In this document: positions 34,868 through 43,519 of the stretch, piece by piece | How positions within the stretch are numbered: position 1 is the stretch's first letter | How the letters are laid out: each line of letters opens with the position of its first letter | Assembly: GCA_017621755.1 (NCBI GenBank) | Contig: JAGASL010000026.1 | Coordinates: 62,001-126,000, forward strand | Direction: 5' to 3' | DNA length: 64,000 nt | Origin: Clostridia bacterium | GTDB lineage: Bacteria > Bacillota > Clostridia > Oscillospirales > CAG-272 | The notes under the pieces: generated by a model | Told to the model about the DNA's origin: nothing | Database searches by the model: none | The model's input: the letters and a program-made list of their open reading frames with translations, nothing else | Made by a program: the position numbers and the translations under genes

Positions 34868-35629
34868 TTATTCAGAATAGTTATATAAATACTCTGACGG
34901 CGACACACCAATGATCTTTTTGAATTCAACAGAGAAATATTTATAGTCGGTATACCCAGACAAATAGGCGACCTCCTTTAGCGAATAATATCCCGTAGAG
35001 ATCAACCCAGCAGCATGCTGTATACGCAGGCTGATGATATGCTTTTTAGGAGACATTCCATACTCCGATTGGAAAATCTTGCGAAAATAGACCTCACTCA
35101 TATAGGATTTTTCAGCAATCTCCGTAATTGAAAGGTCCGCCTCCTGATAATGCTGATTCATATACTCGACCGATGCAGCGATTCTTGACAGATGCTGCTC
35201 CTGCTTGTAGTGCTGTGCGTAGCATTCAGCAAATATCTCATACAGCACAGCCGAGCACTGGTACTTGTAGCCGGCATCCTTGCGCCGCCAAAGCTGTAAG
35301 ATCTTTTGAAACAAAGCAGCAAACCGCTCCTTTTTTTGCGGGACAAAATGCTCAATATCTCGCGTTTTATAGTTGACCAGCTCAAAGTGAACAACGATCA
35401 ATTCATCTACACCGGCAATCCTGCTGTAATCCAAGCGTGCAGGAACATAGCATACTTCATTGCCCTGCATAGGGTACGCGTTAGTTTCGCTTTTTAAGAC
35501 GGCATCACTGCAAAAGCGAAAGGACAGGGCGTGAAAATTGCGCCCGCTGTTTAGCATATGGACATTTCGTTGCTTCAGTTCCAGCACATCCAATATATTG
35601 AATGCAAGCGTTTCTTTTTCAAAAAGCAT
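34868..35629 (-). CDS. AraC-family regulator of the acid-sugar cassette
   Basis: 253 residues from ATG 35629 (MLFEKETLAF), preceded by AAGGGAAA. Upstream in-frame ATGs are rejected because one lies within the -10 region of the gene's own promoter. The N-terminal half is a cupin-like domain (NEVCYVPARLDYSRIAGVDE). The C-terminal part has DLSITEIAEKSYMSEVYFRK and the second helix-turn-helix YTDYKYFSVEFKKIIGVSPS. It is divergent from the dehydratase-RraA-SDR operon, with a palindrome in the shared region that is a likely binding site. Confidence 0.9.
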   Translation of the reverse strand: MLFEKETLAFNILDVLELKQRNVHMLNSGRNFHALSFRFCSDAVLKSETNAYPMQGNEVCYVPARLDYSRIAGVDELIVVHFELVNYKTRDIEHFVPQKKERFAALFQKILQLWRRKDAGYKYQCSAVLYEIFAECYAQHYKQEQHLSRIAASVEYMNQHYQEADLSITEIAEKSYMSEVYFRKIFQSEYGMSPKKHIISLRIQHAAGLISTGYYSLKEVAYLSGYTDYKYFSVEFKKIIGVSPSEYLYNYSE

Positions 35630-35657
35630 TGAACTTTCCCTTTCGTCTTTTTTCATT

Positions 35658-35686
35658 ATTATAGCAAGACTGTTTCGAAAAGTCAA
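35658..35686 (-). promoter_or_regulatory. promoter of the AraC gene
   Basis: On the minus strand, TTGACT (complement of 35681-35686), 17-bp spacer, TATAAT (complement of 35658-35663). Confidence 0.8.
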
Positions 35687-35687
35687 C

Positions 35688-35736
35688 CTTGTTTATCGAA
35701 AAACAAGTGTCCTTTTAAGCCAGCGTATGCTATGAT
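35688..35736 (+). promoter_or_regulatory. operator candidate and weak promoter of the acid-sugar operon
   Basis: Inverted repeat CTTGTTT (35688-35694) / AAACAAG (35701-35707) lies directly upstream of a poor -35 (TGTCCT) and a TATGAT -10 (35731-35736). A promoter with a good -10, bad -35 and adjacent palindrome is what an AraC-type activator would need. Confidence 0.6.
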
Positions 35737-35765
35737 AGAAAAAGAAAAGCTTAGGAGGCAGCAGT

Positions 35766-37103
35766 ATGAACCATTGCTCAAACCCAACCGATCTTCGCAT
35801 CACCGACCTGCGCTTTGTCGATATAGACGGCGCACCAAAGCGCTGTACGATCCTTCGAATCGATACCAACCAAGGTATTTGCGGCTTTGGTGAGGTGCGT
35901 GATGCATCCTCAAAAACCTATGCTCTTATGCTTAAAAGCCGCATTCTCGGTGAAAACCCCTGCAACGTAGACAAGATATTCCACAAGATCAAGCAATTCG
36001 GCGGCCCCTCTCGGCAAGGCGGCGGTGTATCCGGCATTGAGATCGCGCTTTGGGATCTTGCAGGTAAGGCGTACGGTGTGCCGCTCTATCAGCTGCTTGG
36101 CGGCAAGTTTCGCGATGAGATACGCGTATATTGCGACACCGACGTTGACGGCAAGCACACGGGGCGTGACATGGGGCTGGCGCTTAAAAAGCGGATGGAT
36201 ATGGGCTTCACCTTCCTCAAAATGGATCTTGGGATAGGCCTGCTTCTTGACGAGCCGGGAACGATCAATGCCCCACTCGGCTTCATTGACGATATGAAAA
36301 AATACGCCTCGCACATTCTTAACGTGCAAGGCGGCAGCGTGACGGCAGATATGGTAAGGCACCAGAAGAGCTATTCCATCGTAACCACCGCGCACCCGCA
36401 TACGGGCATTCACCTTACGGAAAAAGGTCTAGATTTCCTTGAAAACTATGTCAAGGAGGTGCGCGAGGTAATCGGCTACGAAATCCCCTTAGCGGTTGAC
36501 CATTTCGGTCACATTTGCGTAGAGGATTGCATCCGCTTTGCACGCAGAATGGAAAAATACAACCTTGCGTGGATCGAGGATATGGTTCCGTGGATGTATA
36601 CTGACCAGTACACTCGTCTTCGCAACAGCACAACCATTCCCATTTGTACCGGCGAGGACATCTACCTCAAGGAGGGCTTTGAAGCACTCATCAAAGCCGG
36701 TGGCGTATCGGTTATTCACCCCGATATACTTACCTGTGGCGGCGCGCTGGAGCTAAAGAAGATTGCCGACATTGCTGATGAGCATGGCGTAGCAACGGCT
36801 ATTCATATGGCGGAAAGCCCTGTGGCATGCCTTGCAGCTGTTCATGCCGCCGCAGCCATGCACAACGTGCTGGCCATTGAATTTCATTCGGTAGACGTTC
36901 CATGGTGGGCGGATATGGTAACGGGCATAGGCAACCCGATCTTTAAGAACGGCTTTATCAAGGTTCCCGAGAAGCCGGGGCTAGGCTTTGACGACCTGAA
37001 CGAAGAGGTCCTGCGCCAGCATATCAACCCCAACATCCCGGGGTATTTTGAGCCGACCGACGAGTGGAACAAGGAATTTTCAAACGATAGAATATGGAGC
37101 TGA
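35766..37103 (+). CDS. enolase-superfamily sugar acid dehydratase (mandelate racemase-like)
   Basis: 445 residues. N-terminal capping domain, then a barrel with GGGVSGIEIALWDLAGKAYG and YQLLGGK. The general base region reads FLKMDLG. Metal ligands appear in LAVDHFG (Asp), WIEDM (Glu) and CTGEDI (Glu), followed by HPDILTCGG and AIHMAES. This is the gluconate/galactonate/rhamnonate dehydratase branch, which removes water from an aldonate to give a 2-keto-3-deoxy acid. First gene of a three-gene operon with an RraA-like protein and an SDR. The substrate may be fuconate, rhamnonate or similar; not decidable by eye. Confidence 0.88.
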   Translation: MNHCSNPTDLRITDLRFVDIDGAPKRCTILRIDTNQGICGFGEVRDASSKTYALMLKSRILGENPCNVDKIFHKIKQFGGPSRQGGGVSGIEIALWDLAGKAYGVPLYQLLGGKFRDEIRVYCDTDVDGKHTGRDMGLALKKRMDMGFTFLKMDLGIGLLLDEPGTINAPLGFIDDMKKYASHILNVQGGSVTADMVRHQKSYSIVTTAHPHTGIHLTEKGLDFLENYVKEVREVIGYEIPLAVDHFGHICVEDCIRFARRMEKYNLAWIEDMVPWMYTDQYTRLRNSTTIPICTGEDIYLKEGFEALIKAGGVSVIHPDILTCGGALELKKIADIADEHGVATAIHMAESPVACLAAVHAAAAMHNVLAIEFHSVDVPWWADMVTGIGNPIFKNGFIKVPEKPGLGFDDLNEEVLRQHINPNIPGYFEPTDEWNKEFSNDRIWS

Positions 37104-37107
37104 TGAT

Positions 37108-38022
37108 ATGAATTTCAACGATAGAGATAAAATTATTGCACTTACGCCGCTTTGGAAGGGCGAGCGCTTTCCTGACGGACGGCCGAGGGTAGCGGATAAA
37201 TACCTGGATGCCCTGTACGGCATGACACTGGAGGAGGTATGGAAGCCGATATTCGTGCTCGGCTACGAGCATCAGTTTGTTGGCGGCGGAGAAGCGCCCC
37301 TACTGGCGCTCCACGATGATGGCAGAAAGCTGGTCGGGCGTGCGGTGACCTGCACGTATGCCCCCACCCGCCCCGATCTACATGAGGTGCAGTTCAATCG
37401 CGGTGCAGAGGACGGGCTCAAGGGAAATTATAATCAATGGGTAGTCGATTCCCTCGTTGAGCGCGACGTTGTTGTTTGCGATATGTACGATAAAATTTAC
37501 AAGGGCACCTTCCTTGGCGGCAATCTTACCACGGCGATCCACAATCGCACAAAGACGGGGGGCGCTGTCATCTGGGGCGGTATACGCGACGTTGAGCAGA
37601 TGAAAAAGGTGCCTGACGTTCAAGTGTATTATAGGGGGATCGACCCCACGCCGATCCGAGAATTTGTGATGAAGGATTGGAATGACATCACCAGCTTCGG
37701 CGGTGCCGTATGTCTGCCCGGCGACGTTGTGTTTGGCGCGGGTGGGGGTGTTCTGTTTATCCCCGCGCATCTTGTTGCCGACGTTGTTGAGGGGGCTGCC
37801 AAGACACACGTTAAGGACGATTTTGGTTTTGAAATGATCTGCCAGGGCAAATTCACCACGGCACAGATTGATAAAAACACCTGGTCAGAGGAGATGCTTG
37901 ACCTGCTTCTTGACTGGATTAAAAACGACCCACGAGGGGAAGAATATCGCGATCTTGATTGGTCGAAGGAATACGACCTTGCAAGAAACGGCGATCCAAA
38001 CGATACGCAAACCGCACTTTAA
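37108..38022 (+). CDS. RraA-like / HMG aldolase family protein
   Basis: 304 residues from ATG 37108, 4 bp after the dehydratase stop, with GGAGC before it. The RraA fold is marked by VGRAVTCTYAP, FLGGNLTTAIHNRTKTGGAV, the Arg-Asp pair in GGIRDVEQMKKV, and GDVVFGAGGGVLFIPAHLV. Family members include RraA (RNase E inhibitor) and metal-dependent 4-hydroxy-4-methyl-2-oxoglutarate aldolases; the R-D pair and the operon context favour a lyase or hydrolase of keto acids. It is about 100 residues longer than minimal RraA. It probably cleaves the product made by the dehydratase and SDR (inference). Confidence 0.82.
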   Translation: MNFNDRDKIIALTPLWKGERFPDGRPRVADKYLDALYGMTLEEVWKPIFVLGYEHQFVGGGEAPLLALHDDGRKLVGRAVTCTYAPTRPDLHEVQFNRGAEDGLKGNYNQWVVDSLVERDVVVCDMYDKIYKGTFLGGNLTTAIHNRTKTGGAVIWGGIRDVEQMKKVPDVQVYYRGIDPTPIREFVMKDWNDITSFGGAVCLPGDVVFGAGGGVLFIPAHLVADVVEGAAKTHVKDDFGFEMICQGKFTTAQIDKNTWSEEMLDLLLDWIKNDPRGEEYRDLDWSKEYDLARNGDPNDTQTAL

Positions 38023-38033
38023 AGAGGTGGCGC

Positions 38034-38762
38034 ATGAAAACTGCTTTTATTACCGGCTCGTCAAGAGGCATTGGCAAAGCCATTGCGCTCCGCTTGGCAT
38101 CAGACGGGCTCCGGGTGATCCTTCACGGTGCCAGCGAGAGTGATCAGATAAAACGCCTGCAGAAGGAAATTGAGCAGGGCGGCGGCGTGGCGGAGATCGC
38201 TACAGCCAATCTATGCTGCCTGGAGGAAACGAAGCGCCTTGCCGGGCAGATTGCCTCGGTTGACGTTCTGATCTTGAATGCATCCGTGCAATACCGTGCC
38301 CCGTGGCAAGAGATCACAACCGAGGCGTGCTATGACCAGCTCAACTGCAATTTTATTTCTTCGATGCTTCTTATGCAAGCTGCCGTTCCTTATATGCGGA
38401 AAAATGGGTGGGGCAGAATCGTTACGATTGGCTCGGTGCAAGAGGAAAAGCCGCACCCCGATATGCTGGTCTATTCTGCCTCTAAGGCGGCGCAGACCAA
38501 TATGATGCAATCACTTGCTCTACAATTAGCAAAGGATGGCATTACGGTGAACAACGTAGCCCCCGGCGTGATCTACACAGACAGAAACGTAGAGGCTCTT
38601 TCCGACCCCACATATGCCCAAAAGGTGACCGACAGCATTCCTGTTGGCTTTTACGGTGAGCCAAAGGATTGTGCGGGAATCATTTCCCTGCTCTGTTCAG
38701 AGGAGGGGCGGTACATCACGGGTCAGAGCATCTTTGTTGACGGTGGAAAGAGTGTGCAATAA
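38034..38762 (+). CDS. short-chain dehydrogenase/reductase of the acid-sugar cassette
   Basis: 242 residues from ATG 38034 with GAGGTGG upstream. Cofactor motif TGSSRGIGKAIAL, NAS-type loop (LILNASVQY), catalytic Ser in TIGSVQ, and Y-x3-K in VYSASKAAQ. The ending YITGQSIFVDGG is classic for SDRs. In non-phosphorylative sugar acid routes such an enzyme oxidises the 2-keto-3-deoxy acid to a 2,4-diketo acid before cleavage, which would match the two upstream genes. That role is inferred from context. Confidence 0.88.
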   Translation: MKTAFITGSSRGIGKAIALRLASDGLRVILHGASESDQIKRLQKEIEQGGGVAEIATANLCCLEETKRLAGQIASVDVLILNASVQYRAPWQEITTEACYDQLNCNFISSMLLMQAAVPYMRKNGWGRIVTIGSVQEEKPHPDMLVYSASKAAQTNMMQSLALQLAKDGITVNNVAPGVIYTDRNVEALSDPTYAQKVTDSIPVGFYGEPKDCAGIISLLCSEEGRYITGQSIFVDGGKSVQ

Positions 38763-38813
38763 CCGTTTGCCACCAGGCCAGGCTAACCGGCGCACCACCT
38801 TTCACAAAAGCGC

Positions 38814-38846
38814 AAAAAAACAGACAGCCATGACTGTCTGTTTTTT
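38814..38846. terminator. bidirectional terminator
   Basis: Stem CAGACAG / CTGTCTG (38821-38827 and 38834-38840) between seven A and six T. The right arm touches the end of the converging metallopeptidase gene. Confidence 0.88.
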
Positions 38847-39567
38847 ATTGCCAAGGTGGCAGGCGAAGATCGATCGACCGCAAAGCAGCGGCGCGCGCCT
38901 GGTGATCCGGCATGCGCGCGGCCAGCGCGGAATAAAAGGCGCGTGAATGATCGGGGTGTAGCATATGCACCAGCTCGTGCAGCACAACGTATTCTAACGC
39001 CGGCATCGGCACCTGCAGAAGTCTTGTATTCAGGGTGATGCTTGCCTTTTGGCGGCAGCAGCTGCCCCAGCGCGAGACCATTTGCCGGTAGTGCACCGTT
39101 GGCCGGGCGAACAGGCCACCAAAATGCTGCGCGTAAAGTCGGTCAAAAACGGCGCCGATCACCTGCTTGGCGTACCCTGCAATATAGGTCTGCAGCAGGG
39201 TGGCATACTGCTTTTCCCCATCCTGATGGCGGATGGCCAGATGGATCTCACCATCTTCCTGCCACGTGCGGCGTGCTGTATCACGCAGAAGATGGAGCCG
39301 GTGCGGACTCCCCAGTACCATGACAATGCCCCCGTCTGCCAGCTGCGCCGGTGCACGCTGCCGCTTTTCCGCAATAGCATCCATGGCACGCAAAAGGCGC
39401 GGCATGTAGGCTAAAAGAAAGCCCTCTATCTGCTGCTGGGTGCATAGGCGCGGCGCAGAAACGGCAAGACTACCATCCTGCCGCACGCGGGCGTTCATAT
39501 TTTTCACGGGCTTGCGGTACAATTCGTAAGAAATCTCCCGCCCCTTGTACAACAGTGTTTTCTTCAT
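38845..39567 (-). CDS. YgjP-like (DUF45) zinc metallopeptidase family protein
   Basis: 240 residues. Family blocks: VRQDGSLAVSAPRLCTQQQI, RWGSCCRQKASITLNTRLL, then the zinc motif VVLHELVHMLHPDHSRAFY (HELxH plus a later His). YgjP-type proteins resemble the metal-binding domain of WrbA/SprT-like peptidases; substrates are not established. It is a single gene and lies back to back with the P-type ATPase gene. Confidence 0.87.
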   Translation of the reverse strand: MKKTLLYKGREISYELYRKPVKNMNARVRQDGSLAVSAPRLCTQQQIEGFLLAYMPRLLRAMDAIAEKRQRAPAQLADGGIVMVLGSPHRLHLLRDTARRTWQEDGEIHLAIRHQDGEKQYATLLQTYIAGYAKQVIGAVFDRLYAQHFGGLFARPTVHYRQMVSRWGSCCRQKASITLNTRLLQVPMPALEYVVLHELVHMLHPDHSRAFYSALAARMPDHQARAAALRSIDLRLPPWQ

Positions 39568-39644
39568 CCTCTTTCCCCCGTTTCATTATAGCATACTTTA
39601 AGTGTTTTTGTCCTGCTTTTTTGCAGATATTCATAGAAATATGC

Positions 39645-39673
39645 TTGATTTTTCGGGGCGTATATACTATAAT
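39645..39673 (+). promoter_or_regulatory. promoter of the P-type ATPase gene
   Basis: TTGATT (39645-39650), 17-bp spacer, TATAAT (39668-39673). Confidence 0.8.
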
Positions 39674-39703
39674 AGGTAACATACACGGCCACGGAGGATG
39701 GAT

Positions 39704-42121
39704 ATGAAAAAGCCACACCGCAAAACAACGCCCCCTGCACGATACACACCACAGCCTGATATCGGCCTTTCGGCCGAGCAGGTAAAGGGTCGCATCGCAG
39801 AGGGGTATACCAACTATATAAAGCGCCCCTCGGCCAAGCCGGTTTGGAAGATCTTGAAGGACAACGTATGCACCTTCTTTAACCTGATCTGGGCGATCAT
39901 CATCGCCGTTATTTTGGCGCTGCAGGCATATGGCGAGCTGTTCTTTACCTTTACGATCATTATGAACACGCTGATCGCCGTGGTGCTGGAGATCCGCGCC
40001 AAGATCACCTTAGAGAAGTTGAATTTGGTAACGGCACCACGGGTAGACACCGTGCGTGGCGGCCAGGTCGCTTCGATCGATTCTAACGATCTGGTGTTAG
40101 ACGACGTGATCCTGCTTTCCGCCGGCGAGCAGGTGCCGGCCGATGCCATCCTGCTGGACGGCATGCCGGAGCTGAATGAGAGCATGCTGACGGGTGAATC
40201 GGATGCCATAAAAAAGAAGCCGGGCGATATGCTGCTTTCCGGCAGCTATATCATCTCTGGCAGCTGCCGTGCGCGGGTTGAGCGCGTTGGGCAGGACAAT
40301 TACATACAGTCGATCGCGCGACAGATCAAATCGGTCAAGGCACCGCAATCCTACCTGTTCCGCGATATGAACAAGCTGATCCGTTATATTGCCATCTTTA
40401 TTGGCCCGGTAGCGGTGGCCCTTTGCCTGAACAACTACTTCCAGGCTGATAAGGTGATGGATACCGCCCTGCTGAAAACGGCAGGGGCCTTGGTAGGCAT
40501 GATCCCAGCCGGCATGTATCTGCTGATTACCGTTGCCCTTTCCTTTGGCGTGCTGAAGCTGGCACGCAAGCAGGCGCAGGTGCGGGATACCTACAGCATT
40601 GAAATGCTTTCTCGCACGAACATGCTGTGCTTAGACAAGACCGGCACGATTACCGATGGTACCATGCGCGTGGTCGAGCAGGTGGCGCTTTGCGACCTGC
40701 CGGATAGCGAATGCAGCAACCTGATCGCCTCGATCATGGCGGCGCAAAGCACGCAAAACTTTACCTCGGATGCGCTGGGTGCGTACTACAAGGTAGAGGA
40801 GCCGCTTACCGTTTCCTACAACATCCCCTTCTCTTCTAAGAGAAAGTACACGGCCACCGCCTTTGCGGGGCGTGGCACCTACGCCATCGGCGCACCGGAA
40901 TTTCTTTCGGTCGGCGAGCTGGCACCGGCGCTGCAGCAGCAGATCAACGCCTACGCGGCGGCCGGGCAGCGCGTGCTGATGCTGGCTGGCTCTTCAACCG
41001 AGACGGCTGAGGATCAGCTGCCGGCAGACATGAAACCGCTTGCGCTGGTGATCCTAGAGGATCACATACGCCCAGAGGCATCGGATACAATTGCCTGGTT
41101 TGTGAAAAACAACGTGCATATCAAGATCATCTCGGGCGATAACCCGGTCACTGTTTCGGCCATTGCCAAGCGCGTTGGCGTTGCGGATGCTGAGCGCTTT
41201 GCCTCGCTGGATGGCAAGAGCGAGGAAGAGGTAATTGCCATGGCTGACGATTATACCGTATTTGGTCGCGTAACGCCCGAGCAGAAGCTGACCCTGGTCA
41301 AGGAGCTACGGCGCAGAGGTTACGTAGTATCTATGACCGGTGACGGCGTGAATGACGCGATGGCGCTGAAGGAGGCCGATTGCAGCATTGCGATGGCTGA
41401 CGGCAGCGGCGTAGCACGCAACATCTCGAATATCGTGCTGCTGGATAATAACTTTGCCACCCTGCCAAGCGTTGTGCGCGAGGGACGGCAGGTGGTTAAC
41501 AACGTACAGCGCTCCTCTACCCTGTTTTTGATGAAAACGCTGGTCTCGATCATGCTCTCTTTTATCTGCATCGTTCTAACAGAGACCTATCCGCTTTCCC
41601 CCTCTTCACTGGTGATGGTAGAGGTATTCGTGATCGCCATTCCCTCGGTGGTGCTAACCTTCCAGCCTAACCACAGCCTGATCGAGGGGCGATTCTTAAC
41701 CTCGGTGCTCAAGCAATGCATCCCCTATGGGCTAACGATTTTGATCAATATCCTATTAGCGATGCTCTGCAGCCGCCTGTTCAGCCTTGGTCTGCCGGCA
41801 GACACCAGCTCTGCTGCGCACACGTTGGTAATTCTGGTCTTTACGCTGACGGCGTTTATGAACCTGATCTTTTTGTGCCATCCGTTCAACCGCATTCGCG
41901 CGGCCTGCGTTGGCCTTTCTGCCCTTTGCATTGCCGGCGGCATTTTGATCGACGGCCTGGTGCTGGGCGGCGAGATCTTTGGCGTTTCTACCCTGTCGGT
42001 GCCGGTGCTGCTGCTTACGGCAGTTTTGCTGGCGCTGGTCATTCCCCTACACCTTGGCCTAACTGCCTTGTACCGCCTGATCGTAAACGCGATCGAGCGC
42101 AAGAAAGCCTCGCAAGCATAA
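39704..42121 (+). CDS. P-type cation-transporting ATPase, CtpE-like
   Basis: 805 residues. The actuator loop has LTGESDAI, the phosphorylation site DKTGTITDG (Asp311), the hinge MTGDGVNDAMALKEADCSIA, and an N-domain with SSKRKYTATAF. Transmembrane pairs flank the actuator, with a bundle of about six helices at the C-terminus. The ion-site motif in helix 4 is MIPAGMYLLITVALS, where calcium pumps have PEGL. Related CtpE-type pumps take up or expel calcium; the ion here is not proven. I chose ATG 39704 because GGAGG abuts the earlier ATG at 39698. Confidence 0.9.
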   Translation: MKKPHRKTTPPARYTPQPDIGLSAEQVKGRIAEGYTNYIKRPSAKPVWKILKDNVCTFFNLIWAIIIAVILALQAYGELFFTFTIIMNTLIAVVLEIRAKITLEKLNLVTAPRVDTVRGGQVASIDSNDLVLDDVILLSAGEQVPADAILLDGMPELNESMLTGESDAIKKKPGDMLLSGSYIISGSCRARVERVGQDNYIQSIARQIKSVKAPQSYLFRDMNKLIRYIAIFIGPVAVALCLNNYFQADKVMDTALLKTAGALVGMIPAGMYLLITVALSFGVLKLARKQAQVRDTYSIEMLSRTNMLCLDKTGTITDGTMRVVEQVALCDLPDSECSNLIASIMAAQSTQNFTSDALGAYYKVEEPLTVSYNIPFSSKRKYTATAFAGRGTYAIGAPEFLSVGELAPALQQQINAYAAAGQRVLMLAGSSTETAEDQLPADMKPLALVILEDHIRPEASDTIAWFVKNNVHIKIISGDNPVTVSAIAKRVGVADAERFASLDGKSEEEVIAMADDYTVFGRVTPEQKLTLVKELRRRGYVVSMTGDGVNDAMALKEADCSIAMADGSGVARNISNIVLLDNNFATLPSVVREGRQVVNNVQRSSTLFLMKTLVSIMLSFICIVLTETYPLSPSSLVMVEVFVIAIPSVVLTFQPNHSLIEGRFLTSVLKQCIPYGLTILINILLAMLCSRLFSLGLPADTSSAAHTLVILVFTLTAFMNLIFLCHPFNRIRAACVGLSALCIAGGILIDGLVLGGEIFGVSTLSVPVLLLTAVLLALVIPLHLGLTALYRLIVNAIERKKASQA

Positions 42122-42122
42122 C

Positions 42123-42166
42123 AAAAAAAATCGGGCAGAACGCAAATGCGTTCTGCCCGATACTTT
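42123..42166. terminator. bidirectional terminator
   Basis: A 14-bp perfect stem TCGGGCAGAACGCA / TGCGTTCTGCCCGA between A- and T-rich flanks, shared by the ATPase gene and aspS. Confidence 0.92.
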
Positions 42167-42171
42167 TAGCC

Positions 42172-43455
42172 TTACGGGGTGAGACGGTTAGGCCCACGGA
42201 AGAGGAACTGCACCTCTTTGATCGACAAGCCGAGGAACAGCATGGTCAGGCGGTCAATGCCCAGACCAAAGCCGCCGTGCGGCGGGCAACCGTAGCGGAA
42301 GAAGCGAAGGTAGAATTCTACATCCTGTGCCAGGCCCTTTTCCTCTGCCTGTGCCTTCAACACCTCGTAGCGGTGCTCGCGCTGGGCACCGGTGGTAATC
42401 TCGACACCGCGCCAGATCAGGTCATAACCCTGGGGTACACCGTTTTCATCACGCATGTGGTAGAAGGCGCGCTCCTTCGCGTCATAATCAATGACGAAGA
42501 GGAATTCGTGGTTATACTTTTCCTTCGCGAAGCGAGCACAAAGTCGCTCGGCATCGGTGGTCAGGTCACCGTGCATGGATTCGGGAACCGAGTAGCCATA
42601 GCGCTCCTCCAGCTCCTTGTAAAGATCCTTCAGCTTGATGATCGGGAAGGGCGTGGTGGGCACGTTTACGGCGTATTCCTCGCCGTACAGACGAACGATC
42701 TCATCACCGTGCGCCTCCTTGACCTTAGCCAGGGCGTAGGTCAGCAGCTCCTCCTCCATCTTCATAACGTCATACATCGAATCGATGTACGAGAACTCGA
42801 GGTCAAAGCCGGAAAATTCAGTAGCGTGCTTGTTGGTATAGGACTTTTCAGCACGGAATACCGGGCCGGTCTCAAAGATACGCTCAAGACCTGCAGCCAT
42901 GGCCATCTGCTTATAGAACTGAGGCGACTGTGCGAGGTAGGCATTGGTATCAAAATACTTGACCTCAAACACGTCAGAGCCAGATTCAGAGGCGGCGCCG
43001 ATCAGCTTCGGCGTATGGATCTCAACAAACTTTTTTTCCAGCAAAAATTCGCGCAGGGCGCTGACCAGCGTGGTCTGCACCTTGATCATCAGCTGGTTCT
43101 CCTCACGGCGGAGGTCGATCCAGCGGTAGTCCATGCGCGCCTCGATCTCAGAATCGTTCTGGATCGGCAGCGCCTCAGCCAACGACTCGATCGTGATGCT
43201 CTCGGCCATCATCTCTCTGCCGCCCAGGCGCACAGAGGGGTTTTCCTTTACCGTACCAACAACCGACAAAACCGAATGCGGCGTTACGGTAACGATCTCA
43301 GGAATGGTAGCCTTATCAACGGTTACCTGAATCTTGCCGGTGGTATCGCGCAAAACGACGAAGGCACCCCACTTCATTTGGCGAATGGTGTCTACAAAGC
43401 CCGAGGCACGGCTGACCTGATCAGCAGGCAGATTAGCAATATATGTTCTTTCCAT
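42172..43455 (-). CDS. aspS: aspartyl-tRNA synthetase, archaeal/eukaryotic type
   Basis: 427 residues. OB-fold anticodon domain first, then the class II core with RWIDLRREENQLMIKVQ, FVEIHTPKLIGAASESGSD, LAQSPQFYKQMAMAAGLERI, FRAEKSYTNKHATEFSGFDL and the motif 3 end GGFGLGIDRLTMLFLGL. It is about 160 residues shorter than ordinary bacterial AspRS because the GAD insertion domain is missing, and the motifs match the archaeal form. Such enzymes are often non-discriminating, charging tRNA-Asn with Asp for later amidation by GatCAB; whether this one is cannot be read by eye. Confidence 0.93.
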   Translation of the reverse strand: MERTYIANLPADQVSRASGFVDTIRQMKWGAFVVLRDTTGKIQVTVDKATIPEIVTVTPHSVLSVVGTVKENPSVRLGGREMMAESITIESLAEALPIQNDSEIEARMDYRWIDLRREENQLMIKVQTTLVSALREFLLEKKFVEIHTPKLIGAASESGSDVFEVKYFDTNAYLAQSPQFYKQMAMAAGLERIFETGPVFRAEKSYTNKHATEFSGFDLEFSYIDSMYDVMKMEEELLTYALAKVKEAHGDEIVRLYGEEYAVNVPTTPFPIIKLKDLYKELEERYGYSVPESMHGDLTTDAERLCARFAKEKYNHEFLFVIDYDAKERAFYHMRDENGVPQGYDLIWRGVEITTGAQREHRYEVLKAQAEEKGLAQDVEFYLRFFRYGCPPHGGFGLGIDRLTMLFLGLSIKEVQFLFRGPNRLTP

Positions 43456-43490
43456 GGAAAAATCCTTTCTTTTTCGACTTTAATACTCGT

Positions 43491-43519
43491 ATTATACTAT
43501 AAAAAACACCGTCTGTCAA
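43491..43519 (-). promoter_or_regulatory. promoter of aspS
   Basis: On the minus strand, TTGACA (complement of 43514-43519), 17-bp spacer, TATAAT (complement of 43491-43496). The -35 box overlaps the stop codon of the upstream acyltransferase gene. No T-box leader fits in the short 5' region. Confidence 0.85.
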
